DNA of 64,000 bases from the NCBI RefSeq assembly GCF_001938985.1, contig NZ_MKIN01000017.1, forward strand, positions 1 through 64,000, given 5' to 3'. Within the stretch, counting starts at the first letter, position 1. Every line of letters starts with the position of its first letter. Positions 25,778 to 35,268 of the stretch are shown here, piece after piece. The notes beneath the pieces were generated by a model. It saw only the letters and a list, made by a program, of their open reading frames with translations. It did no database searches and had not been told where the DNA came from. This DNA comes from Gillisella taibaishanensis. GTDB lineage: Bacteria; Pseudomonadota; Alphaproteobacteria; Rhizobiales; Rhizobiaceae. The position numbers and the translations under genes are program-made.

Positions 25778-28700
25778 TTTCCCTGTTCGATGCCAAGAAG
25801 ACGGCAGCAGTGCAAACTGCTGTCACGCTGTCACCGGTGCCCGATGGCATGGATGCCTTTCTGGTGGCCGAACTGGCCCGCCAAGGGAAGCCCGTCGCCT
25901 ATCTCCTGTCCGATTCCAGCCGGATGAATGACATCGAGCAGATGCTCTCGTTCTGCGCGCCCGAGATTCCGGTTCTGACCCTGCCGGCCTGGGACTGTCT
26001 TCCTTACGACCGGGTGTCACCAAGCGCAGATGTTTCAGCGCGGCGCCTGGCGGCGCTTTCGGGTCTGATTGCCCACGCCAAGAAGCCGCATCCGGCGATC
26101 GTGCTGGTCACTGCTAACGCCATGCTGCAGAAACTGGCGCCGGCGGATGTGATCGAAAGCCTGTCCTTCTCGGCACGCCCAGGCAATCAGGTGAAGATGG
26201 ACGATATTGCCGGCCGATTGGCGCGCAACGGCTTTGAGCGCGTCGATACGGTGCGCGAAGTCGGTGAATATGCGGTGCGCGGCGGCATTCTCGATGTCTT
26301 CGTCCCGGGCTCGGAAGAGCCGGTGCGGCTGGATTTCTTTGGCGATACGCTGGAAAGCATCCGCAGTTTCGATCCGGCCAGCCAGCGCACCATTGGTCAG
26401 GTGAGGTCGCTCGATCTAAACCCGATGAGCGAAGTGACCCTGACGCCTGACGCGATCAGTCGGTTTCGCAAGAATTATCTCTCTCTGTTTGGTGCCGCCA
26501 CCCGCGATGACGCGCTTTATGCCGCTGTCTCCGAAGGCCGACGCTATGCGGGCATGGAACATTGGATGCCGTTGTTTCATGAAACGCTGGAGACAGTGTT
26601 CGATTATCTCGCCGGTTTCCGCGTTGTGCTTGGGCCCGGCGTCCGGGAAGCCGCCGAAGAGCGCGGCAAGCTCATTCGCGATTACTATGAGGCGCGGCTC
26701 AGCAGTGCGACGCCCGGCAAGGGGCATCTGGCTCAGGGCACGCCCTACAAGCCCGTACCGCCGGAATATCTCTATCTCGGCACGACGGAATTCCTGAAAA
26801 AACTCGAGGCTTTCGATCCCATCCGCCTGACGCCATTTGCCGAACCTGACGGCGAGGGACGAAAGGTGATCGAGCTGTCGGCAAGGTCTGGGCCACGCTG
26901 GGCCAAGCAGGCGGCGCAGGATGTGAGCGAGGGCAAGGCCGAGGGCGACGGCGAGACGCAGCGCGTCAATGTCTTTACCCAGGCGGTCAAATACATTGCC
27001 GATAAGCGGGCTGCCGGTGCCAAGGTGCTGATAACAGGCTGGTCGGAAGGCTCGCTCGATCGGTTGTTGCAGGTGCTGAACGAGCACGGGCTGGAGCGGC
27101 TAAAGCCGGTCTCGGTGCTGAAGGATCTCGACAAGCTCGGCAAGGGCGAGGCGGCAACGGCGGTGCTGTCGCTGGAAGGTGGTTTTGAGGCCGGCGAACT
27201 GGTCGTGGTCGGCGAGCAGGATATTCTCGGCGACCGCATGGTACGTCGCTCCAAGCGCCGCAAGCGGGCCGCCGACTTCATCTCTGAAGTGGCGGGTCTC
27301 GACGAAGGCTCGATCGTTGTTCATGCCGAACACGGCATTGGCCGGTTCATCGGGTTGCGCACCATCCAGGCGGCGGGCAGTCAGCACGCCTGCCTTGAGC
27401 TGCAATATGCCGACGAGGCAAAGCTTTTCCTGCCGGTTGAAAACATCGAGCTTCTGTCGCGCTACGGCTCTGAAGGCAGCGAGGCGCAGCTGGATAAGTT
27501 GGGTGGCGGCGCCTGGCAGATGCGCAAGGCCAAGCTGAAGAAGCGGCTGCTCGACATGGCCGGCGGGTTGATCCGCATTGCCGCCGAGCGGATGATGCGC
27601 TCCGCACCGGTTTTGGCGACGACCGAGGGCTTCTACGACGAGTTTGCCGCCCGGTTCCCTTATGACGAAACCGAGGATCAGATGAACGCCATTGAGGCGG
27701 TGCGCGGCGATCTCGCCGCCGGCAGGCCGATGGACCGCCTCATCTGCGGCGATGTCGGCTTCGGCAAGACGGAAGTGGCGTTGCGCGCCGCTTTCATTGC
27801 CGCGATGAACGGCATTCAGGTGGCTGTCGTCGTGCCGACGACGCTACTTGCCCGCCAGCATTTCAAAACCTTCACAGAGCGCTTCCGTGGCTTGCCGATC
27901 CGCATCCAGCAGGCCTCCAGGCTTGTGGGAACAAAGGAGCTGAACCTCGTCAAAAAGGAAGTGGCCGAGGGCAAGACCGACATCGTCGTCGGCACCCATG
28001 CGCTGCTCGGCTCTGGCATCAAATTTGCCAATCTCGGCATGCTCGTCATCGATGAAGAGCAGCATTTCGGCGTCAAGCACAAGGAACGGCTGAAGGAGCT
28101 GAAAAGCGACGTGCATGTGCTGACATTGTCTGCAACGCCGATCCCGCGCACCCTGCAATTGGCGATGACCGGCGTGCGCGAACTGTCACTGATCACCACG
28201 CCGCCGGTCGACCGCATGGCGGTGCGCACCTTCATTTCACCGTTCGATCCGCTGGTGATCCGCGAAACGCTGATGCGCGAGCATTATCGCGGCGGCCAGA
28301 GTTTTTACGTCTGCCCGCGCCTGGCCGACCTCGCAGACATCAAGGCTTTCCTTGATTCGGATGTGCCTGAACTGAAAGTGGCGATCGCCCACGGCCAGAT
28401 GGCGGCGGGCGAGCTCGAAGACATCATGAATGCCTTCTACGAAGGCCGCTACGACGTGTTGCTCTCGACCACGATCGTCGAATCCGGCCTCGACGTGCCA
28501 ACTGCCAACACCCTTATTGTCCACCGCGCCGACATGTTCGGCCTGGCGCAGCTTTACCAGATCCGCGGCCGCGTCGGCCGCTCCAAGGTGCGTGCCTTTG
28601 CGCTGTTGACGCTGCCGGTCAACAAGGTGCTGACGACAAGCGCCGAGCGGCGCCTGAAGGTGCTGCAATCACTCGATACGCTAGGGGCCGGCTTCCAGCT

Positions 28701-29307
28701 TGCCAGCCACGACCTCGACATCCGCGGCGCGGGCAATCTGCTCGGTGAAGAACAGTCCGGCCATATCAAGGAAGTCGGTTTCGAGCTTTACCAGCAGATG
28801 CTGGAAGAGGCGGTGGCCGAGGTAAAGGGCGAGGACGATGTTGTCGATAGCGGCTGGTCGCCGCAGATCCAGGTCGGGACCTCAGTGATGATTCCCGACG
28901 AGTATGTACCGGATCTGCATTTGCGCCTCGGGCTCTATCGCCGGCTTGGCGAATTGACCGAGTTGAACGACATCGACGGCTTTGGTGCTGAACTCATTGA
29001 CCGCTTTGGGCCGCTTCCGGCCGAGGTCCAGAACCTGCTCAAGGTCGTCTATGTCAAGGCGCTGTGCCGTAAGGCCAATGTCGAGAAGCTGGAGGCGGGG
29101 CCGAAGGGTGTCGTCGTGCAATTCCGTAACAGGGAATTCCCCAATCCTGCGGCATTGGTCGGCTTTATTGCCAAGCAGGGCAGCATGGCGAAGATTCGCC
29201 CCGATCACAGCGTGTTCCTCACCCGTGATCTGCCGACACCCGAAAAGCGGCTGGCCGGTGCAGCCACTATCATGGCTCAATTGGCCGAACTGGCAAAACA
29301 GAAGTAG
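25774..29307 (+). CDS. mfd: Transcription-repair coupling factor Mfd
   Basis: 1177 aa, full length. The N-terminal UvrB-like region ends near residue 340; the RNA-polymerase interaction domain begins at GSIVVHAEHGIGRFIGL. The translocase motor has Walker A CGDVGFGKTEVALRAAF, DEEQHFGVKHKE, SATPIPRTL and TTIVESGLDVPTANT, followed by the C-terminal TRCF domain (MIPDEYVPDLHLRLGLYRRL). It removes RNA polymerase stalled at lesions and recruits UvrA, which is encoded later in this window. It starts within the sdhE stop. Confidence 0.97.
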   Translation: MISLFDAKKTAAVQTAVTLSPVPDGMDAFLVAELARQGKPVAYLLSDSSRMNDIEQMLSFCAPEIPVLTLPAWDCLPYDRVSPSADVSARRLAALSGLIAHAKKPHPAIVLVTANAMLQKLAPADVIESLSFSARPGNQVKMDDIAGRLARNGFERVDTVREVGEYAVRGGILDVFVPGSEEPVRLDFFGDTLESIRSFDPASQRTIGQVRSLDLNPMSEVTLTPDAISRFRKNYLSLFGAATRDDALYAAVSEGRRYAGMEHWMPLFHETLETVFDYLAGFRVVLGPGVREAAEERGKLIRDYYEARLSSATPGKGHLAQGTPYKPVPPEYLYLGTTEFLKKLEAFDPIRLTPFAEPDGEGRKVIELSARSGPRWAKQAAQDVSEGKAEGDGETQRVNVFTQAVKYIADKRAAGAKVLITGWSEGSLDRLLQVLNEHGLERLKPVSVLKDLDKLGKGEAATAVLSLEGGFEAGELVVVGEQDILGDRMVRRSKRRKRAADFISEVAGLDEGSIVVHAEHGIGRFIGLRTIQAAGSQHACLELQYADEAKLFLPVENIELLSRYGSEGSEAQLDKLGGGAWQMRKAKLKKRLLDMAGGLIRIAAERMMRSAPVLATTEGFYDEFAARFPYDETEDQMNAIEAVRGDLAAGRPMDRLICGDVGFGKTEVALRAAFIAAMNGIQVAVVVPTTLLARQHFKTFTERFRGLPIRIQQASRLVGTKELNLVKKEVAEGKTDIVVGTHALLGSGIKFANLGMLVIDEEQHFGVKHKERLKELKSDVHVLTLSATPIPRTLQLAMTGVRELSLITTPPVDRMAVRTFISPFDPLVIRETLMREHYRGGQSFYVCPRLADLADIKAFLDSDVPELKVAIAHGQMAAGELEDIMNAFYEGRYDVLLSTTIVESGLDVPTANTLIVHRADMFGLAQLYQIRGRVGRSKVRAFALLTLPVNKVLTTSAERRLKVLQSLDTLGAGFQLASHDLDIRGAGNLLGEEQSGHIKEVGFELYQQMLEEAVAEVKGEDDVVDSGWSPQIQVGTSVMIPDEYVPDLHLRLGLYRRLGELTELNDIDGFGAELIDRFGPLPAEVQNLLKVVYVKALCRKANVEKLEAGPKGVVVQFRNREFPNPAALVGFIAKQGSMAKIRPDHSVFLTRDLPTPEKRLAGAATIMAQLAELAKQK

Positions 29308-29787
29308 CACGTATAAGCGCCATGGTTGCGTCGACGAGACCAGCCGTGGCGCAACTGCGTCCGCAGCGCTACGTTTAGACCCAGATCAGCAATCTCGGCT
29401 AAAAAAATCGACTGAATTGATTTGAGAACCGGATTCCCGGAATGAGACAGCTGGGTCGAATAGGACACAGATCGCGGTAGCTAATCTGCGGAAAAGCGTC
29501 TTAAGGCTTTCGATTTTGTCCAATGACGCATATAGATGTGCTAGGGTAAAAAACCCCACGATCCTGCTGGGTAAATCAATATAGATTTTGTCTTTGGTGT
29601 GGTCGGTGCGTTGCTTGAGAAGATAATAAATGAAGTAAGATTAGGTGATGAATATTCTTTTTGAAATTCCTGTATTCTTCCTTTTGTATTTATTGAGCTA
29701 ATACTACTTTTTATAAGGTATTGTTGCAACGCAGCATTGTGACACTTATCGTGAAGAAAATGCCATCTCCGAAATTAGGGGGGAAAT
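29308..29787. other. Gap of 480 bp with an A+T-rich right half
   Basis: From about 29520 to 29760 the sequence is markedly A+T-rich compared with its surroundings (runs such as TTTTTGAAATTCC and TTTTGTATTTATTG). This fits the promoter of the glxA-type gene, possibly controlled by a nucleoid protein, or a relic of transferred DNA. No gene is supported; the 62-codon frame at 29541-29729 has no family resemblance. Confidence 0.45.
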
Positions 29788-30765
29788 GTGGTCGAGACAC
29801 ATCGTGTTGCAATATTTGCTTATGAGTACGTGAACACATTTGAACTTGGTGCGGCCTATGAGATTTTCGAAATCTGCAGCAGCGTTCACGATTGCTATGA
29901 CGTGACGATTTGCTCGGAACGGCCGGGCACCAAGATCAAGCTTGGCGGCCTCTCTCTCGTAACGGAATTCGGCCTGGAAGAACTGCAGCGGGCCGATACG
30001 GTGATCGTGCCGGGCTGGAACGATATCGATGCTGTGCCACCCGGCAATGTGCTCGAGCATCTGAGACGTGCGCATGCGGCCGGTAAGCGCATCGTCTCGA
30101 TTTGTTCGGGCGTATTTCTCCTGGCAGCCGCAGGCCTTCTCAATGGGCGGCGAGCGGCTGTGCATTGGTCGCAGGCAAAGATCCTGGCCGCGCGGTATCC
30201 GAAGGTGCAGGTCGATGCTGACGTGCTTTATGTTGATGATGGTGACGTAATGAGTTCGGCCGGACGTGCAGCCGGGCTCGATCTCTGCCTGCATATCGTG
30301 CGCAAGGACTGTGGCGGCAAGATCGCTCGCTCCGTGGCGCAGCGCATGGTGATTCCGGCCTTCCGCGAGGGTGGTCAGACGCAATATATTCCGCATTCAG
30401 CGCAGACCCAGATCGATAGTCTTGCCGAACTGCGCGAATGGTTGCTGCTCAATCTCGACCGCAAGATAGATATCGATGAGATGGCAGAGCGGATGTGCAT
30501 GAGCCGCCGGACGTTTCTGCGCCGCTTTCAGGTGGCGACCGATCTGACGCCGGGCGAATGGCTGATTCGCGAGCGGGTGGCGCGGGCGCGCAATTTGCTG
30601 GAGGAAACGATCATGCCGATCGAGCACATCGCCGAGCAGGTTGGTTTTGCCTCGGCCGATGCGCTGCGCCATCATTTCCGCAAGCGGTTCGGGATTTCAG
30701 CCGTGTCCTACCGCAACAGTTTTCGCACCGACAAACCGAGGTTAAGCGGCAAGCCCCCGGAGTGA
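29788..30765 (+). CDS. GlxA-type AraC-family regulator (DJ-1/PfpI + AraC)
   Basis: 325 aa from a GTG start preceded by a G-rich ribosome binding site; an ATG at 29786 is out of frame. The N-terminal DJ-1/PfpI domain (about 1-185) includes IVPGWNDIDAVPP and the nucleophile-elbow-like SICSGVFLLAAAGLLNGRRA. The C-terminal AraC domain has two HTHs, MAERMCMSRRTFLRRFQVAT and IEHIAEQVGFASADALRHHF. Relatives regulate catabolism of quaternary amines or amino acids. A terminator follows. Confidence 0.9.
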   Translation: MVETHRVAIFAYEYVNTFELGAAYEIFEICSSVHDCYDVTICSERPGTKIKLGGLSLVTEFGLEELQRADTVIVPGWNDIDAVPPGNVLEHLRRAHAAGKRIVSICSGVFLLAAAGLLNGRRAAVHWSQAKILAARYPKVQVDADVLYVDDGDVMSSAGRAAGLDLCLHIVRKDCGGKIARSVAQRMVIPAFREGGQTQYIPHSAQTQIDSLAELREWLLLNLDRKIDIDEMAERMCMSRRTFLRRFQVATDLTPGEWLIRERVARARNLLEETIMPIEHIAEQVGFASADALRHHFRKRFGISAVSYRNSFRTDKPRLSGKPPE

Positions 30766-30771
30766 GGACAT

Positions 30772-30803
30772 AAAGACCGGTCAGATCACGACCGGCCTTT
30801 TTT
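30772..30803 (+). terminator. Rho-independent terminator after the glxA-type gene
   Basis: AAAGACCGGT (30772-30781), 9-nt loop, ACCGGCCTTT (30791-30800) with one mismatch, then more T. It may also stop the leftward permease transcript, as its left arm is A-rich. Confidence 0.8.
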
Positions 30804-30851
30804 CCGAACTATTGAGAGAGTTTTGGTGGTGCAGTGTCCTGCCAAGCTTGT

Positions 30852-32162
30852 TCAATTCCCCGTTTCAGCTTTCGATTTGACCAATGCTGCGTCCCATTTT
30901 CGATGATCGACCTGCCTGTTGCGCAAACGATGGATTCCATAGCCGACAAGGGTAAGCGTTAGGGGGATAGCCAGCATCCAGCCGAAACCAGACACGATGA
31001 AGGCCGTGGATGCTGCGGAAAGCGCTGCGATTGTCAGTGATGCCGCACTTCTGTTGCTTTTTACGTAGCAGATGATGACCGCGATATAGATGAAAATGAA
31101 ATTCTGGTTGGCGATCATCAGGCCCTTGGAGAGTGGGATGAACTGGAAGTGGATTGCCGCACTCAGCAGCAGATAGACCGCCAGCATGAAAATCAGCGAG
31201 GCCTGCGGAATGCTTGATTTAGACAGCGTGCCGAGGAAATTTGGCAGGATCCGCTCGCGCCCGGCGGCATACATCATGCGGCTGGCGGCAAACACCCAGG
31301 CATTGACGTTGGCAATGACGATGAGCACAATCAACACGTCGGCAAAGGGCGCAAACGGGCTGCCGTCGAGAATGCCCAGCATGCCGGAAACGCCAGCAAT
31401 GTTCAGGCCCTCTGCATCGGCGCCAGCGGCAACCAGGGCCAGCGCGGCGTAGATCAGCGTCACCGCGATGAAGCCGATCAGGAAGATGAGCTTGATGGCG
31501 AAGGAGCCGCCTTTGACCTCTTCACTGCCGAAGCTCAGGTTTTCCCAGCCAAGAAAAGCCCAGAACAGGATAGCGCAGGCCCCCCATATGCTGGAAACCG
31601 ACACATCCTGCCAATCCCAGATATAGGTCTGGTAAGCGCTCAAGCCATCGGCGAGCAGGCCGGGCTTGGCAACGACGAATAGGATGACCAGCAGCACCAT
31701 CGACAATGCCGAAGCCTTGTTGATCCATGCCGATGGGCGCACACCGAAGTAGTTGAGCAGGGTGGAAACCGACAGCACCAACAGCGAGATGGTAAAGATC
31801 TGGCTCGTTGGCAGGCCGAGGATCTTCTGGATATAGGTGCTACCCATATAGGTGCCGATCGGAATGCACAGCATGAAGGTCAGAGCAAGGATGAAGGTCG
31901 CGGCCGTGCCGGCCCATTCGCCAAGCGCCAGGCTGGCATAGCGGGCAATGCCACCGGAATCCTGCACATCAAGAGACAGCTTGAGGAAGACCAGCACAAG
32001 CGGGATGGAGATCACCGTCGTGATCGGCCAGGCAAGTGCGGCAACTTTGCCGCCGCTCGTTTCGATGGCGAGGCCGGGCAGGCCCAGCAGGCCCGAACCG
32101 ACGATCGTGCAGATCGCCAGTACCACACCTTGCGAAATCGACAGGTTTTTCTTCAAGCTCAT
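30852..32162 (-). CDS. APC-superfamily amino-acid permease
   Basis: 436 aa from the ATG at 32162 (MSLKKNLSISQGVVLAICTI); a longer frame to 32210 is unlikely. Twelve or so hydrophobic segments. The first helix carries the APC substrate-backbone motif TIVGSGLLGLPG, and NVNAWVFAASRMMYAAGRER is the helix 8-9 region. It resembles the YjeH-like amino-acid export branch more than classic importers, but direction of transport is not certain. It lies 226 nt downstream of the methyltransferase gene on the same strand. Confidence 0.85.
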   Translation of the reverse strand: MSLKKNLSISQGVVLAICTIVGSGLLGLPGLAIETSGGKVAALAWPITTVISIPLVLVFLKLSLDVQDSGGIARYASLALGEWAGTAATFILALTFMLCIPIGTYMGSTYIQKILGLPTSQIFTISLLVLSVSTLLNYFGVRPSAWINKASALSMVLLVILFVVAKPGLLADGLSAYQTYIWDWQDVSVSSIWGACAILFWAFLGWENLSFGSEEVKGGSFAIKLIFLIGFIAVTLIYAALALVAAGADAEGLNIAGVSGMLGILDGSPFAPFADVLIVLIVIANVNAWVFAASRMMYAAGRERILPNFLGTLSKSSIPQASLIFMLAVYLLLSAAIHFQFIPLSKGLMIANQNFIFIYIAVIICYVKSNRSAASLTIAALSAASTAFIVSGFGWMLAIPLTLTLVGYGIHRLRNRQVDHRKWDAALVKSKAETGN

Positions 32163-32343
32163 ATATCTATCCCAGTTCTTTCGGCCGCAGCCTCCTGGCA
32201 TGCAAGCCACTGTTGGTTCACCCGTGATGGCGTCACCATGACGAATTTGGATGACGCCGCCCCCAACCGGCAGGCTCCATCCCCATGTCTTCTCAAATGG
32301 CTGGCGCGGCGTCCTTGCCGGTCGTTCTCACGCGAGGCCATCA

Positions 32344-32377
32344 TTGCCTGGTGGGGAGCAGGTCTCCAGCCAGGCAA
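32344..32377 (-). repeat. 8-bp inverted repeat just past the methyltransferase gene
   Basis: TTGCCTGG (32344-32351) and CCAGGCAA (32370-32377), loop 18 nt, starting 12 nt beyond the methyltransferase stop. A 3'-end hairpin is likely although the T-tract is missing. Confidence 0.4.
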
Positions 32378-32388
32378 CGGTCATGATC

Positions 32389-33066
32389 CTATTTTACAAC
32401 TTTGCCCTGAACCGAGAGATAGCGGTCCGCCAATTCGATTACTTCAAGGCTGGAGAGGTTTGCCTCCTGCAATTGCGCCCGCACCTCGGCAACGGTGTAG
32501 GAACTTAATAGCGAGCTGAAATAATGGGTTCTGACGACCTCCGACTCGTTTGGAATGTTTCTGTCGATGATCGCCTGGGCCTCGGCTTCGCTATCGGGCC
32601 GGCGCAGGTCGCGCACGAACACATGGGCGCCGGACTTTGTAATGCGGCGGATCTGCTTCCAGAAGGCAACTGGGTCGGCGACGTGATGCAGGACGCTGTT
32701 GCTGATTGCCACGTCGAACAGGGTATCGGGCAGGGCAAGGTCTTTGCCATTGCCCAGCAGCCAATTGACCGGTGTTTCGTCGGCCGTCAGGCGCTGCTCC
32801 TGGTCTTCGCTCGCCAGTGACAACATGCGCGCCGAGATATCGGCGCCGAACAGAACCCAGTCAGGCGCCAGCTTGCGCAAGCGCAGCAGAACGTCGCCGG
32901 GGCCGCAACCAATGTCGATCGCCCATTTCGCGCCCGTGCCGACGGTGGAGGCGATTTCACGGGCGAGGGCCTCATGTGGCGCGCTGTAATCTGCTTTGGC
33001 GTAGAATATTTCCTCTTCTTCCGTCATCCGTTCCGGTTCGGCTATGCGCGGCATCATCATGTTCAT
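32389..33066 (-). CDS. Class I SAM-dependent methyltransferase
   Basis: 225 aa, soluble. SAM motif I is AIDIGCGPGDVLLRLRKL (about residues 49-66), followed by an acidic residue ending strand 2 (FGADISARML) and the motif SNSVLHHVADPVAFWKQIRR typical of Methyltransf_11/25 small-molecule enzymes. Substrate unknown. It begins 4 nt after the stop of the YqcI/YcgG-family gene, so the two are almost certainly cotranscribed and may modify one substrate in turn. Confidence 0.88.
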   Translation of the reverse strand: MNMMMPRIAEPERMTEEEEIFYAKADYSAPHEALAREIASTVGTGAKWAIDIGCGPGDVLLRLRKLAPDWVLFGADISARMLSLASEDQEQRLTADETPVNWLLGNGKDLALPDTLFDVAISNSVLHHVADPVAFWKQIRRITKSGAHVFVRDLRRPDSEAEAQAIIDRNIPNESEVVRTHYFSSLLSSYTVAEVRAQLQEANLSSLEVIELADRYLSVQGKVVK

Positions 33067-33070
33067 GTCA

Positions 33071-33841
33071 TCATTGCCCTTTGGCTTTATGAAAACGGAG
33101 TGGACAGGTCATTGGCTTCGCTTCGTTATCGTCTGGAAGCATATATTGAGGCCATTCCAGGTCACCATGCTGATAGTGACCAAGATAGGGACTGCGCGGA
33201 ATCAGATCATAGAGATCGATGTTGCGACGGATCTGCTCGCGAATCAGCCGACCTTTGCGGTTATCACCGGCCACGGCGTCGAACCGCTCTCGCGGATTAA
33301 TAACGAAAACCAGAGAATCGCAGAGATTGCGGCTGAGCCGGTTGACGTTATTGGGGTGACTGACATTGATGAACAATTGGGTGCCGGCAAAGCACATGGT
33401 CCAGAAGTCCGACGCAGGATCGAGCGGTATGTCGCCGATCCATTCCTCTCTGTCACCGTCGATCAGATATTGCAGGCTGTCGATAAACGTCTTCTCGTAG
33501 AAGGATGTCGGCTGCGGTGTGGCCATCGGCTCAAATACCGCCAGTAGAGGCTCTGCGGTGTTGACGTCGCCATCCCAGGTTGCCGCATCTTGCAAATAAG
33601 AATGAAGACCCGACAGCAAGATATCGTAGCGGTAGCCGCCTGACTCGTGGTCAAAAGGAACAAGTAGGAAGTTAATATTGCTTCTATTAAAAGCATTCTG
33701 CGCAAACACGCAAGGAAATTGACTTTGCTCACCAGATCCGGGCCGAAATCTCATTTCCAGCTGAGAAAGAAGCTCAGCAGCCCAAGAATATGGGGTGTTC
33801 TGCAAGGCCATGATGTAAGCATCGACCTGCTTCAATAGCAT
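33071..33841 (-). CDS. YqcI/YcgG-family protein (possible haem-dependent N-hydroxylase)
   Basis: 256 aa, within the usual family length. The YqcI/YcgG hallmarks are present in order: FPCVFAQNAFNRSNINFLLV, a W-D/W-I-G-D-I-P segment, FWTMCFAGTQLFINVSHPNN, RLSRNLCDSLVFVINPRERF with FD following, IREQIRRNIDLYD, SPYLGHYQHGDLEWPQYMLP and a closing CPLRF. From memory, characterised members include DcsA (arginine N-omega-hydroxylase) and GntA (guanitoxin N-hydroxylase), both haem enzymes; most members are uncharacterised. It sits 4 nt before a SAM methyltransferase gene. Substrate for this copy is unknown. Confidence 0.85.
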   Translation of the reverse strand: MLLKQVDAYIMALQNTPYSWAAELLSQLEMRFRPGSGEQSQFPCVFAQNAFNRSNINFLLVPFDHESGGYRYDILLSGLHSYLQDAATWDGDVNTAEPLLAVFEPMATPQPTSFYEKTFIDSLQYLIDGDREEWIGDIPLDPASDFWTMCFAGTQLFINVSHPNNVNRLSRNLCDSLVFVINPRERFDAVAGDNRKGRLIREQIRRNIDLYDLIPRSPYLGHYQHGDLEWPQYMLPDDNEAKPMTCPLRFHKAKGQ

Positions 33842-34186
33842 TGTGTGGCTCCATTGAATATTTTTTTCGGGAAAATTCAGCCTGTTTATGTTGGATTTCG
33901 TTGGTTTGTACTGAAAGAAATAGAAGGGGCGGTGCGCAAAGGCTTGTGTACCCTTTGTTTTAAGCGGCCCTAAAATGTGCTTTGAATTTTCCTCCCCTGG
34001 GGCAAGAATTACCGCCCTAGGATGATCGCTGACAATCTGGTGCTATGCACGGGTTGAAGTGTTGAGCCAAATCAATCTCAACCCTAGACTTCAATAGGTG
34101 TAGTGTAATATTTTAACAACCTATGCGATTGCCAAATTTCGCGGAAATCATGCCAACTGAACTTGCGGCTGGCACTCACGCACCGG
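33842..34186. other. Leader region of the YqcI/YcgG operon (345 bp)
   Basis: No gene is visible. Two overlapping inverted repeats, GGGTTGA/TCAACCC (34051-34057/34078-34084) and TTGAAGT/ACTTCAA (34054-34060/34088-34094), share bases in the left arm and cannot form together. The stretch nearest the gene is A+T-rich and should hold its promoter. Confidence 0.45.
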
Positions 34187-35122
34187 TCAGCGATTTTGAC
34201 CGTCGTCTTCCAAGGCAAGATTGGCCTGCGGGCCTGACGCAACGGCAGGTGGCAGCGGCACGCCTTTCGTCCTTTCGCGCAGGACAGTGATCAGGCCAGA
34301 ACCGATGATGAGCATGATTCCCACAAGCATAGGCAGGTCGACGTGGTCGCCAAAGATCATGTAGCCGAACAGGATAGCCCACAGCATCTGGCTATACTGG
34401 ATCGGCCCGAGTATGGCGGCTGGCGCATGGCGGGTCGCCAGCATCATCATGACGGTCGCAAAGGCGGCAAACAGGCCGTAGCTCAGCAAGAGGAGCCAGT
34501 CTGTGCCCTCAGGCCAAACGAAGGATGGCATCATAGCGATCCCGGAAATGGCGATGGTGCCGAAGGCGCCGGCGCCATAAAGCGAAGTGGATTTCTCCCG
34601 CGGACCGATGGCGCGGTAAATGACAATAGAGATTGCACCGCCGAAGCCGCCGATGACGGCGCCGAGATGTCCGATCGACAATTCGCGAAAGCCAGGGCGC
34701 AACACCACAAGCACGCCGAGAAAGCCGATGATGACCGCGCTCCAGCGTCGAATGCCGACCTGTTCCTTGAGAAAGATCACCGACATGATGGTCACGAAGG
34801 AAGGCAGCAGGAAGATGAGGCAGAAGGCCTCGGCCATGGAAAGATGAGTGAAGGCGATGACGGCGCCGATCGAACTGGTACCTGACGCGACGAAGCGCAA
34901 CAGCCAAAGCTTCAGATTGGAAGTCCGAAACACATCCGTAAGCCTGTCGCCCCTCTTCAGCAAAAAGGGCAGCGCAGCCAGGCCGAACAACGAGCCGAAG
35001 AAGGCGGATTCGAACGGTGTTACCCGGCCTTCGACAAGTTTGACCGACGCATCGCTGACAGCATAGGCGGCAAAGGCGACAAAGGCGAACGCGAGGCCGC
35101 GGGAAGTAGTATCGGAAGTCAC
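34187..35122 (-). CDS. EamA/DMT-family transporter
   Basis: 311 aa with ten hydrophobic segments forming two EamA repeats (about 8-140 and 150-285). Typical features: SDASVKLVEGRVTPFESAFF early, LPSFVTIMSVIFLKEQVGIR at the end of the first repeat and LWAILFGYMIFGDHVDLPML in the second. Such proteins export amino acids or other small metabolites. It ends 345 nt before the YqcI/YcgG gene on the same strand; whether the two work together is unknown. Confidence 0.87.
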   Translation of the reverse strand: MTSDTTSRGLAFAFVAFAAYAVSDASVKLVEGRVTPFESAFFGSLFGLAALPFLLKRGDRLTDVFRTSNLKLWLLRFVASGTSSIGAVIAFTHLSMAEAFCLIFLLPSFVTIMSVIFLKEQVGIRRWSAVIIGFLGVLVVLRPGFRELSIGHLGAVIGGFGGAISIVIYRAIGPREKSTSLYGAGAFGTIAISGIAMMPSFVWPEGTDWLLLLSYGLFAAFATVMMMLATRHAPAAILGPIQYSQMLWAILFGYMIFGDHVDLPMLVGIMLIIGSGLITVLRERTKGVPLPPAVASGPQANLALEDDGQNR

Positions 35123-35268
35123 GAGCCGGTGGTCCTGTGGTTGGCCGCAGCGAAGCGCATCAGTCTTTCCCTACCGCAAATGGGAGGCAGGGAGGCGTCA
35201 CCGATCCTGGGAACGAAGCGACCTGTAAAAGGAAGACGCGCCGTGATTATGACCGAACCTGACCTGCG

